Assembly (NCBI GenBank): GCA_037576215.1
Contig: JBANDB010000007.1
Span: 1,643,001-1,707,000, forward strand
Length of the DNA stretch: 64,000 nt
Source: Armillaria gallica
Lineage: Eukaryota; Basidiomycota; Agaricomycetes; Agaricales; Physalacriaceae
Direction: 5' to 3'
Shown: in pieces, positions 35,290 through 46,511 of the stretch
Layout: each line of letters opens with the position of its first letter
Position numbering within the stretch: the stretch's first letter is position 1
Made by a program: the position numbers and the translations under genes
The notes under the pieces: generated by a model
What the model saw: only the letters and a program-made list of their open reading frames with translations
What the model was told of the DNA's origin: nothing
Database searches by the model: none

Positions 35290-37520
35290 GATACCACGGA
35301 TCTGGCGTAGTAAAGTAAATCACCAAAGTCACGGACTTCACAAAAAAGACGTACCTCTCTTCGTCCTCCATGCTATCTCGACGTCATTGGTCCCAGCTAC
35401 CAAAAACTATCATAGTAGCGTACACCAATATCCTCCAGTTCTCTCTATCCCTCATTGCTTTGCAGGGAAATCGAGAGCCGCACTGATTGATGTGTTCAAG
35501 TCATGGGGCATTTGAAGGGGCGCTGGACGAACATCGACCATACTCTTTCCTCCAACTAGTTGCTCCAACCCTCCGTTAGTGGTCGTCCTGCATTCCGAGC
35601 GTGATACGTCGCTTTGGCTCAAAACTGGCGTGATATGCTGATATCACCGTGGAACGTGATACACGGCATTGGTAAAGGGAAGGTGTGGCATCTATTGAAC
35701 GTATTGGGGAGAGGTGGAAGGATGGAAGTGGGCATTGGAACACTGGCAATCGAAATTTGTCGACTTGCCGGACCACGTTCCTCCCAAAGAGGAATCAACT
35801 TCATTTTCCTTCTAACCACTTCCTCCAAAGTCTTACCCCGCTATTTTTCACCTTCATCTCGTCACTTGCTGTATCTTATGCCCTCGATTCTTATTTATTC
35901 AACTAAAATTGCGTGGTTACGTGTTTCTTCACCTGGTGTGCCTCCCCTACCGACGTTCCACACCTCTAACTGATACCTAGGAGTGCGAACGACGTGTTTC
36001 CCTTTAATTAGAGTGTTACGACTGATATCCCGACATGCATGCTGCCCACCATCCCTGAGTTTGATAAACAAGAACCCCAACATAGGCGAGTTGGGACGAT
36101 TAACGATTTGCGACACATCTACGCCATCCACACTGGCTTCAGCTTCCTTTTTCCACTGAAATTTGACCAGAATCCATGTGCTATCGACGATTTCTGAGTA
36201 ATAAAGCCGACCTTCAAGATGCGGATGGTTGAACTCGAACTGTCCTCCAGCTTCATCTCGTGTATCTGAATGAAGAGACAGCCTGGAAGATGGCCTGGGT
36301 GTGGTGTTCGACATCGAGCGGTTCTTTGTGTATGGTGCGTCGTTTCTCTCCCCTGGGTCTTCTCAGACTGATGTATTTTGACTCTAGCGCATCATTGTCA
36401 AGAAATTGAGCCTATACAACCGCTGGTCTCAGTTTGGCACGGTTGGGGCGAGGCTTCACTTGTTCAAGCACCAGTGCATGCCCTCGGAACAGGGAGTACC
36501 TTGGCTGCTCACGCGCTCACGGTCTTGGGTGGTTTTTTCCTTCTTGAAGCACGAGTTCTTATGAATTTTTTTATTTTTCGCGTACGCTTTGTGGTCTTTA
36601 CTTTTTATACGCCAGTAGTATCATTAATATGATCCTCCTTCATTGCTCCCATATCGCCCTCGACGTCGTTCACTTGATTGACACGTGGGAGGCAGGCGTA
36701 GTGGGATCTGTGTCACCTCCCACGTTCCTTCGACTCTTACCTTCATCACCCTTGCTTGGACAGCACGATGTTCTCCAGTACACACTGACGAGAGTACTCA
36801 GTCAGCGAGAAGACCTGCAAAGAAATTATTGTACGCCGGGCCGACTGGTACGTGATCCACTGCCTAGGACTCGCTCGATCGTCTCACGGACGGGACGAGG
36901 CAGCTAGGCGCTGTTTATGGTCGACGACGTTGAGCATGGTACAAAGTGCAGGGATACAATGACAGGATCTCCATTGTACTGCCGCCGGAAGGGGTCATGG
37001 AAGATTCTGAGAAACCAATGCCAAGGGAAGATAAGGTACGTTCTATCTTTGTAGCTATCTGATAATAGTTCTGACCAGCACCTCCTTCACCATCAAGACA
37101 TCTCTCCAGTCATGATACAATGAACTCTTGGACGAGGAGCAGCACGCAGCTGAACGAGACCACGACAAATGTCGTGACTTTAAGGCCTTTCTGTTCGACA
37201 TAGACTCAATGGACTTCGACGATTTCGTTCTTCCCAGCAATCCGCTCTTCAAAGTTTATATCTCGTGTCCTCTCCTAGTTGACAATTTGCGTCTCGTTTG
37301 AACGAGCTCAAAACAAAGTGTCGAATCGTTCTGGCAAGCGAGATGCAGGACGGCGTACTTGAATCTACAATACCTGTATGAGACGTCTTTTGATTCGCTT
37401 TTGGCATCACATATAGGTGAGTTGCCGAAGCTCGCTTTCACATTCTGGTTAACATGCTCACCTAGATTCATCAGCGTCTTGCCAGCATCCCGTCTCTTAT
37501 TCTCTGATCTCTTCATATGG
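35290..37520 (+). repeat. Decayed-exon repeat block, unit 3 copy
   Basis: Longest copy of the plus-strand block. An exon-like piece ending VVFDIERFFVY (about 36.30-36.34 kb) meets a 54-nt GTGCGTCG...CTCTAG intron. The next piece reads IIVKKLSLYNRWSQFGTVGA then RLHLFKHQCMPSEQG (about 36.39-36.50 kb). Near 37.15-37.25 kb another open piece reads KCRDFKAFLFDIDSMDFDDF. Frame preservation in these pieces suggests a former multi-exon gene; I do not recognise it. Stops in between (e.g. around 37.11 kb) make this copy a likely pseudogene. Confidence 0.45.
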
Positions 37521-37559
37521 ATTTTCCTCCCTTGACGTCTTTGAATTTGCACCTAGACA

Positions 37560-38740
37560 ACGTACCATGTCCCAGCGAGTCTGCCATACGCGCTCTTACA
37601 TGTTCTGCTTAGGAATATCCCACCAACCACTGTGCTAAGCTGTTAATAAACATTTGAACAGCGAAAAGGGTCGCGATAGAGGGGATGGTGATCACAACAC
37701 GGAGATTGAGGATTCAAACACATGGCCGCCTACCCAGCCATTCGCATAGCGTATCGAAAGGTGCGCAATATCTCCCAATTTCGTTGTTCTCGCTGACGCC
37801 ATGTTTACAGGTCATCGAGGGTACCACGGATCCGCTCAAATGGCTGGCGATAAGCCCAGATTCGAGTGACAACTCTCAAGATTGACTGGTCCGCGATTGA
37901 TTCATCGCCCTACTAGTGAGTCTCATTACAAGTTCTATCGGTTCCTTCTAACGAGTCTACTACAGTGCCACGGCAGCAGGAAAATGTGTTCTTATCCCGG
38001 TCATCATTACAGTACCAATCTTTTACCATAGCAAGTACGAAAGTATCGATTACCAACGTAAGGTCCAACAAATACATATCATCGCAAGCATTTCGACCAG
38101 ATTCTGCCTACAATTCTTTCCCAGCACACAATCTCGTTCTAGGTCTCAACTTGGATCTAGGAGGTGTCGAATTTATCCGACAAACCACGCCCCTGATGCT
38201 TGGATTCATATCCGCTCAGCTCACGACTATTTTATTAGCGCGACTGGGTGTCTTCGAAGGCGTGGTGTACTCCTAGTCTGCCATGGATCAAGAATAGTAC
38301 TTCCTTCCTGCAGGCATGGGGTTGGCGAGCCTGAGGAACAGCAAGAGATGGGGAAGAATCCTTTATCGCTGGTAATCCAAGCTAGCGTTGTTGAGCACCA
38401 CTATCTCACCCCGAGATAGCCGACGAACTTCGATCCAAGGGAAAGCTCGATTCCGAGGATGCAATAGCTTGAGGCAGGGTACTCGTGACAAAGTTCTGCC
38501 TAACGAGGAAAGGCTTCGCCTCTTCTGTCCTACAAGATCCAAGTTCGTACTGGACTTGGTCATAGAGCCTATATCACTCTCCGGGTACAGTTTGGTGTCA
38601 GCTCTTTTGTCAATAGGGCTTAGTGTCTACACTCTTTTTGCTGGTGATTCGCCGAGTACTTTTGTTCCAGCTCGGAGAGAAGTTCAAATACAATAGCAAT
38701 TGGAGGAGGGGAAGGAGCGTTAAAACCTGAATCATGCGGA
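37560..38740. other. Private tail of unit 3
   Basis: An isolated module intron (gtgagtctcatta...ctactacag, 37915-37964) is followed by an open plus-strand piece of about 100 codons (37965-38276). Another open plus frame lies at 38388-38696. Neither matches anything I know. Units 1 and 2 have unrelated sequence at this position, so unit ends differ from each other. Confidence 0.3.
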
Positions 38741-38745
38741 AGGTG

Positions 38746-41700
38746 GGCCCTCTCATCGTCTCGGTAACGGCCTACCCGCATTGAGCTCGACGGTGCTCAA
38801 ATTTTCTTTTGGAACTGTGGCGATATTTTTTTTTGTTTGACTTGGAGGAAAAGAGGTCGGACGCGTCACTAGTAGAATATGAAGAGGGACGAGCATGAGT
38901 GCTGTTCGCAGGATGGTGGACTGGAGTGAAGCAACAGTATGAAATTGTTAGGAGGGCAATGTTGCCAGGACGCAGGGTGAAATAGATGACGACTTGATGG
39001 CTGCAGTGTGAAGGGCCACCATGGGTTGAGGTTGGATGTGGGTTGGGCACGGCCCGATGACACCTAAACCTAGATTTCTTTCAGGCTGAACTTCTTTTGT
39101 CTTCAACACCTTCACGAGCTCGAGTGTGTTTCCCATTCTGACCATTGACGCGGACGTGCGCGGAACATGTTGTGTTAGATTAATTGCCTCCGCTATCAAT
39201 GACAACGCTCCTTCTGCCTGTCTAATTTCCAGACCTGGTTGTCGACACCAGGAAATCAAGACCGTGATGACTTCTCCCCACAGGTAGTCAAATCAGACAA
39301 GTACATTGCGAGATCTTGCCACCAGACAGAGATCTTGCAGCCTATATACTTCGCGCCTGTCCATCACGATCACCGACACCTTCTCGAATCTCTGGTCTGG
39401 CAGTCGTCTCCCTACGGCCCAGAAGCGGTGCGACAGACTGTCACTAAGCAGTGTGTACGTATCTCCAGGTATCGTATATTGGTGGGTGACGCGGATGTTG
39501 AATGTGTGCGCGATCCCGTGTGCGCCTTCGACAACCAACTCCCCACACCGGTCACGCCCTTCTGCCGATCCCGCGTCGAATATCCACACATCCCCCTTTT
39601 CAATGCAAGGCCCATAAAACCAGTCCTCATCCGTCTCGTCAACATGCCGAACATCTGTGAGAAGATCAACATCCTTTGGCAGAGGCTGTTTCATGACCTG
39701 GTCCCACGTTGGTCTCCATTTCTTGCATCCGAGTCCAACTTCAGGATACACTAAGAGGAAGGCCGCGCGCATCCTAGGGGCCATTGTATTCACCAGTGCC
39801 GTCCATGCATCTTCGAGAGTCTCGCTCTCATGGTAGGCAGGTATCATAGAGGGCCGCAGAGGGAATGCGAGTCCGGCCACTCTGTCAACCGGATTGGTTG
39901 ACACGCGCTTCTGCATGTCCGCTAGTGTAGCAAATATATAATTTGGTCTGCTCTCCAAAGAATGCAGCTCCTTGTGAAACCTAGTCAGGAGCGCAGTCTC
40001 GTATTTCCTGTAGTATATCCACCGTGCGTGCATCGGTCCATCTGGCGTATCACCGGCAATGGTGCGCTTCCATCCGAGCTCCTGGAGTGTCCATGCACGT
40101 CGAAACCAGGACCGATCACTGTCCAAGTCGCCGTCCTTCAACCTCAACGGCCGCCCCAGCCCACTCAGGTAGATCACCACTGTTCTGCGGCCACTATACA
40201 CACGTCCAATTGTAGGCACATCCAGTCTCCACTCGTCCATGCGCAGATCCTCCCTCAGCCCCCCTTCCTCTTTCTGTCTTAAACAGAGCACATCCAGCCA
40301 CACATACTCTACTCCCATATTCAGCATCTCGATCCGGATGAGGTTGAGATCCGCGTCCTTTGGTATAGGCACAGGCCACTCCTTCCCGTTGATAGGGGTC
40401 CGCACATCCACACAATCCTTCTCATCAACCCACGCATGCGAAATCGGTGTTGGTATTATTTCAGTGATCCACGATAACACCACGCGATTGCTGCACAGGT
40501 CCCATACACGTCGAGGTGTCAAATTTGGGTCGACAATCCGGTTTCCTTCCAGTGCTTTTTGTCGGCGCTTCCCGTCTTCCCCTTCACGTCTGCGTAGTTC
40601 GTTGCTAGGGCTATGTGTATTCCATACTGGGCGAAGGAAGGCGAAAGCCGTGCCAAAGTCATAGTTCCTTTCAATGAAGTCTTTGAGAATGGTGTGAAGC
40701 TCGCGTGACGTTCTAGACGTTCCGAGGGTGGTGTTCAGTTCATTCAGGACTCCCCAAACGCCAAGCGTAGCGCAGGGAGTGTCCGCGAGGGAGGATGGTA
40801 TGACAGGTCTTCGACCGCTGTACGACCGCTGCTTTGGAACCTCGATAGACAATTCCGCTTGGCCGGTCTCGGTGAACGCGGAAAGGGTGACTTTGGCCTG
40901 GAAATACATTTCAATTTCTTCTCTGTCTGTTTTGTCGACTGACATACCCGATATCTATAATGACGATTACGATCCTCCCGGTCATTGTTGCTCCTGTCAA
41001 TGTCCAGATGTCCTATTTTTCTTTTACTCCCCATGATTATGTTCGTATTCTGGTCCGAAACAGCGGAGCTGAATCCTTTGGTCTCTGTGCAGCTGTAAAT
41101 ATGGAACGCAAACGTTTTCAAATCGGCCTGATGCGAATCGAAAGCGAACTTCCTGTAATTCGTGGGAGCGCTGTGTAAGTAAGCACTTAAACCACCGTAG
41201 AGTAACTGTACTCGCTATTTCCCGTGTCCTTTCGAGGATGTGCGTCAAAGGAAGCGTTGCTTGAATCGACGTGGGGCAAAGCGCATGATCTGGTCCGTGC
41301 TGGATGGACACGATCACGCACACGTAATGATGGTATTGAACTATTCCTGTCGCGGACCGCCTACCAGCATTAATTCGACGATAAGTCGCTATATAGTTGA
41401 GTTTGCGCAACGATAGGTCTTTCATTCCCTTGAATTCGGCCGTTTCGCCGCCATCGCCTTTCACTCCGAGATACTAATTTCACTCCTAGTGTGAGTAGCT
41501 CTTTCGAAAGCACCGGTCGTTCTTTACGTAGACGACGAACACATGACGCCTACAGCATCCCAAATTCGCAGTCCACCAAAATAGTCTCTCTGCCTCCATG
41601 GCGGTCGGCGTTCTAAGTGGCAGGTTCAATAGGGACTTGAAGAAACCACGGCAATAAGCATACCATTGAAAGCCGTTCATTATGCTCTCTCGTTCCGAAT

Positions 41701-42745
41701 CCAAGAGCAACGGACCCGAAATCAGCCGCTAACCTGCTCGGAAAGCAGGCTCCCTCTAATGGCTATTCCTCACCATAGACGTCCATGCTTGCTTCCTAGG
41801 CTCCACGTCGCGTTGATGTGTACCTGCATTCGAATGTTAGTCTACCCTGGGATTCTTCCCGGCGAAACCAAATCTCCCAGTGGACTTCGAATCATTGTAA
41901 GGCTAGATCTCGTTGTGAGTACACTGATTTCATAGGAATGACGAGAACGAACCATTTAGTGATTTACTGGGGACAACCTCCCCGTAGTACCCGCCAAAGT
42001 CAATTCTGAACTCTGCGTTCCATCTCTCAGAAGCCACTCCGCTATGTTCGGGAGCAATGGGAGTGCCATTTTCATTTCGATGCCCAGTTGATATTGAAGA
42101 TGCTCCACGACGTGTGTCGATTCTGCACAGAGTGTGCGGTTGGAGCCGTCGTATACAGCACGCTGCAGGAAGAGAGTCTATTGATGAGACTCCCCCTTGT
42201 CCAAAAGGGAGAAAGGAAAACACACGACGAGCCATTGCCATCGGGATTGAGGTCGAGCAAGTATGGATAAACTCGGCAGATAACAGCACCTTCAGGTCAG
42301 ATTCGGATCGCACGCGGCAGGGAGTTGTTCAAGACATAATAACCCTAACCTCGGTCTCCGTAGTTTGCGAGAAAAGGTAAGCGAGAGCTGGCGGGTTTGG
42401 ATCGCCGTTCGCTGTAGTATGGATCCATATGGTGGTGCGACGCGCGAATGCGATGTAACCGACAGAAAACCATGACTCTGAGCGGATTTTTACATAGGGA
42501 GTGAATGCGTATGGGACGCTGCCAAGGTTCCTGGGTCCCTAGTGCGTGAATTCGGGTGCGTGCTGTATTTCGGGTGCTTCGATTTGTTACGGGGTGGTGG
42601 ACTCGGTTTCGAGGGCGGGAGTACGACGAAAGGGAGGGGGGTACAGCCACCTCGTGGGTAATTCGGACTCCGATTGTTGTACTTCCAACTATACGACGAC
42701 GCTGGCGATGTCCAGCTATGAACGTGTTGCACAGGACGACGAGGA
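38746..42745. repeat. Large direct repeat, partial unit 4
   Basis: Starts at the shared anchor (38780), carries HET copy 4 and its flank, and stops at about 42745, where similarity to 19040 and 31750 ends. It contains both the segment seen only in unit 1 (41510-41700 versus 8520-8700) and the one seen only in units 2 and 3 (42126-42745). That makes it the most complete version of this flank. The small-exon blocks are absent. Confidence 0.7.
39293..41034 (-). CDS. HET-domain (heterokaryon incompatibility) protein, copy 4
   Basis: Predicted as complement(join(39293..40897,40948..41034)), 563 residues. Exon 1 is 29 codons (MGSKRKIGHLDIDRSNND, ending RHYRYR). The intron is 50 nt, GTATGTC...TTTCCAG, phase 0. 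Alternatively the unspliced frame opens at an ATG at 40945 (MSVDKTDREEIEMYFQ), possible only in this copy and copy 1. Conservation of splice signals in all four makes the spliced form more likely. The HET landmarks are PISHAWVDEKDCVDV, EYVWLDVLCLRQK, VPTIGRVY, VVIYLSGLG and SWFRRAWTLQELG. Variable windows: SGRRT after GRVY, WKR before TIAGD, and a C-terminus with VMDRREVYRLQDL. Frame open throughout. Confidence 0.8.
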
Positions 42746-43791
42746 AAACATAGGGCTAATACCAGCAAAGCCGCAGTCGGTGGTAGCGCTATTCCACAGA
42801 AGAAGGGACACAAGTAAATTCCGGATGGCTGGGTCGCATATCTACGTTCCTTCAAAGCTGTATTTATCTCTCTCAGGCGTCTTATACGTGCTGGACACGA
42901 TATTATGACATTTAATCAACCACTGTTTTTCATCTACGCGTCGGAGCCGGATTAGTCGACATTGAAACCTATCAGGTCGGGACGATCTCCGTATTCGGTT
43001 GTTTTAACTTACTTCTCTGTCGTTCTGTTAAACTATCAGTTTTCCTGGCTGATGAGATAGGCCTATTCTTCTTTAGTCGCGGTTTCGGTTTGCTAACGGC
43101 AGGTTTGGTTCCTTGCCCTCTAGGGTCTATGGAAGATTGCATTCGTAATACATCTCTCGTCGAAAGTTCAGAGCTCGGCTAGCTGAAATTATTGTGTAGA
43201 CCAAAAGCCCAAAGTCCCGTCAACCATATGTTACAAGAAATGGATATTGTGAAAGAAACCAGCAGTTACATTTACCATTGAGAGTATATCTTCCTCTCAG
43301 TGTGGTGATAATACCAAGGGCCAGGCAAAAACATGAGCCAGAGTACTTACACGCCCGCCGAAGAAAACTCGAGACCAAGGAATGAAACAACGGCATGCGT
43401 GCGGTTGGCTATTAGTAGGCTCTGAAAAGGTCACTTGAGTGGCTTGGGAACTGCTGCTGCACGTACATCTTCAGAAAACACCCGAATCGCCAATCCTTTT
43501 ACGTGTCCGGCCCAGGTTCCAGTCTACGAATCAGTAATCCATTGAATGATATGGCTATAGATACAGGCGTCATGTTATGCGGCGTGAGAGTCTATGTCTA
43601 TGGTCATCTACCCTTTCCGTGAGTCGTTAACAGTGGTATTATGATATATTATAAACGTTCCTTGACAATTTCTCGTCGATTAGAGCCGTCCGTCGGCTCG
43701 TAGGATGTCCATCCATCATTCTATCCCGTCTCTTTACACGTAGAACATCAGTCGTTCACTCATTACACGTTCGAGCTCGTCGAGCAGTCAG
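42746..43791. other. Intergenic, array edge to MFS gene
   Basis: No ORF or RNA gene supported. This is the junction between the repeated array and the conventional gene stretch. The 3' end of the MFS gene lies at its right border. Confidence 0.4.
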
Positions 43792-46047
43792 TTATACAGC
43801 CTTGGCACCGCGTCGATCTTCAATCTCGAGTTGCTTCGCGATTTTGAGATCCTGATTCATCTAGATGAAGTACGGATTGTTGAAAGCAAGAGATTCACTT
43901 ACAATACATGGCGCAAATTTACTTCGACTGCGGATTTGCGCGCCGAACTTGTAGAAGAGGAAAGGGCTAGGTGCAAGGACCAATGCGATCAAACCGACCA
44001 ACGTTGATGCCCAATTAATACCAAGCTGTAAGCACGTACATGTCAATATTCGGTGGAAGTAAAACCGCTGGGCGAGAAACTTACGTTATGATACATCTGG
44101 ACGGTAAATAGGGGAAAGGCAGCCGCTACCAGTGACCGTATGATCGTATTCGCGGCAAAAGCAGACGCCGCATACATGCTTTAAAGCAGTCAGCACAAAG
44201 TCAGCGTAACAAGAAATTACATACAGATACGTATCGACAAGGTAGCTCTATTCGTCTGTCAGCAAATGTTCGACACATTTGAAATGATTACAATCACAAT
44301 CACGCACCAGGAAAGACATGAAGATCAAGTTGATACCTGCTCCAATGAAGATGGTACTGATGGCTGGAACATACCACGGAATGCTTGCGTACTGGCCTGT
44401 CCACCCCAACCAAAAGGCTCCGATGACAAGGCAAGGACCCGCAATCATCGCACCATACAAACGTTCTTCGGGTGGTGGGAAGCCCTTCCACCTAGGAACG
44501 AGCTCAGGGTAGTGACGAGAACAAAGGTGATTGATGAGGGAACCCAGTGAGGTACCAATACCAACACCAATGAAGATGAGGCCGTTTTGCCAGATCGTGA
44601 AGCCCCGTGTCTCGACAAAGATGACGGGAATTGCCTCAAATACTGCAGAAGAGTGTCATAAGTATTTGAACGTATCTGAATAAGATAGACTTACGAGCGT
44701 ATAGGACGCCATACACAATAGAAAGGTAAATAGTTACAAGAACGAGGATTGGCTCCATTAGAAGCATTTGGAAAGGCCGATACAAGGTTCGATGGAGGAC
44801 CCCTCTGACGGACCAATCTTGCCTTTCGTGTTCAGCGTACAGGTCCGCATTCTTCTCAGGGTTGTCTCTCCTCAAACTTTTGGCCTTAGAAGAACAAGTC
44901 AGCAAGAAGCGACGAGTCTCGCAAAGAAATACATACCCTCTTCAATAGAAGAACCGGCGCGTAAGTCTCTGGGAGAAAGACAAACCCTAAGATCGTACAA
45001 ATCCCGGCGAATATCATCATTACCCAGAAAACCCATCTCCACGAGACTGGACTTGAAGCGATGCTATAATGACAGTTAGAGCGTGACTTCTAGTGGTCAG
45101 TGATAAGGGATATGACACTTACAATCCGCCGACGATGGGCCCAAGTACTGGTCCCATGAAAACACTCGCGGAGAATAAACTGGTCGCAGGACCTCGACCA
45201 AGTGCCGGCCATACGTCCGCAATAATACCTATAGAGTACGCGTATGAGGCACGAGTACATAAAGAAAAGTGACGAAATGCTCACCTCCGTTGACCGTAAG
45301 CGGACCCACGGCAAAGAAGCCTCCAAAGAATCGACAGATCATCAATGTCTGTATATTCTGAGCCAGGGCCTGACCGAGATGGAAGAGGGTATACACAGTC
45401 ATCGTGCCTAACATGACGGGCCGTCGACCGTAGAGTTCGCTTCCTGGGCCCCACAGCACCGGCTAGTGGAGTAGTTAGCCGAGTAGTAAAAGGTGAGCAT
45501 GCGGAAAACGCACCCCGACCATATACCCCAAGAGGAAAACAGTAATAAGAGCATATGCTGTTTCGGTATTGATGTCGAACGCAGCAATTATATCCGAAGT
45601 AACAGATGTCGGTGCCGATGATGAAAATGTACTAGACCGAGAAAACGGAAGCGTCAGAAAAGCAGAACCACCCTTAATGAAGATCACGTACACGTTAAGG
45701 GCGAGAAGAATGCAAAGGCCCGTGATGGCCCATTTCTTCCTTTCACTCCAGTTCTGCGGATTGAGCTGGTCATTCGCGCCAGTCCATGTCACCATGTTAG
45801 GGTCGAGAGGCTTCGTGTCGAATATTGAAGAGTCGTTCTTGGGTTTGGGTTCTTGCGGGTCATTAGCGCCATATTTCTCGATTCTATGTTCATCAACAGC
45901 GATTTCCTGTTCCAAGGAAACGGAACGAATTTGAGGTGAATGAGGCGGTAGGGTCGTTTCAAGAGCAGTAACGGATGAGCGAGGCGTTGGGGTCATGATG
46001 CTTCCCGTCATGGTGGCAACTGGGAGTAGCGTCGAATTTCTTTTCAA
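43792..46047 (-). CDS. MFS transporter, DHA1 (drug/polyamine H+ antiporter) type
   Basis: Ten-exon model, 592 residues: 46047-45514, 45462-45285, 45228-45123, 45063-44937, 44884-44695, 44642-44308, 44247-44225, 44178-44085, 44025-43903, 43860-43792. All junctions keep frame and use GT-AG sites. A cytosolic N-tail of about 110 residues, rich in Ser/Thr/Pro, precedes WSERKKWAITGLCILLALNV (first membrane segment). Typical motifs follow: GPVLWGPGSELYGRRPVML (motif A), ICRFFGGFFAVGPLTV, ADVWPALGRGPA, VFMGPVLGPIVGGFI (motif C) and SWRWVFWVMMIFAG. A central loop of about 70 residues and six more membrane segments complete the 12-TM pattern, ending in a short basic tail. The family exports drugs or polyamines at the plasma membrane by proton antiport; the substrate here cannot be told. 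A second ATG at residue 13 could also start translation. Confidence 0.88.
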
Positions 46048-46511
46048 AGAGCAAAAAGAAAGAAAATCGTTGGTGCTGTTGACTCATCTTGGCCTTTTAT
46101 ATGTCGAGCGTGTGGTCGGAAAATTGGAAGTTGTGCTGAAAAATAACGGAAATACAAATTCCCATGTTATTGCCGGCTGTTGGATACCGATGTCCGGACG
46201 CTTATCAATGCAATTACCGGAACTTGTTCGTTCTTTTTATATAACTTAGCACTGAGAGCATCGTGTTCGGCGTGATGGAGTAGGTAGTACGAGCGGTTCC
46301 GAGCGCGTACGAAGGAAGGAATATTTTCCTTTCGATTTATCAAGGAAGTGCCTGCGGTAGCGGCGTAAGTGCCGGTGGCATTTTCCGCGGCAGTCGATCG
46401 TTGGAACATTCTTCAACCCGCTTGAAGCGCTCGAAGTCCGGTGTGTCACTGCAGCAATGTAAGGAAGACTCAAAATCATATTCATACTTAGTAAGCTGGC
46501 GAACCCTGTGT
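46048..46511. other. Intergenic between TLC gene end and MFS start
   Basis: About 460 bp holding the MFS promoter and the TLC gene's 3' region. Short frames on both strands are not supported as genes. Confidence 0.4.

Larger units (their letters stand above)
28256..38745. repeat. Large direct repeat, unit 3
   Basis: Third unit, about 10.5 kb, with the shared anchor at 28263-28435, HET copy 3, the minus-strand small-exon block (31.96-34.46 kb), extra modules (34.46-35.14 kb), the full plus-strand exon block (35.29-37.52 kb) and a private tail (37.56-38.74 kb). Its layout looks the least rearranged and can serve as the reference for the others. Confidence 0.75.

Noticed and set aside
39293..40945. 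Unspliced start of HET copy 4 at the ATG at 40945
   Set aside because: Possible only where the intron length keeps the frame; copies 2 and 3 would be out of frame, whereas splicing of the conserved intron works for all four.
42338..42352. Telomere-like ccctaacc string near the end of the array
   Set aside because: Only about two repeats, and conserved variants at 18611 and 31331 are not telomeric; it is part of the repeat unit.
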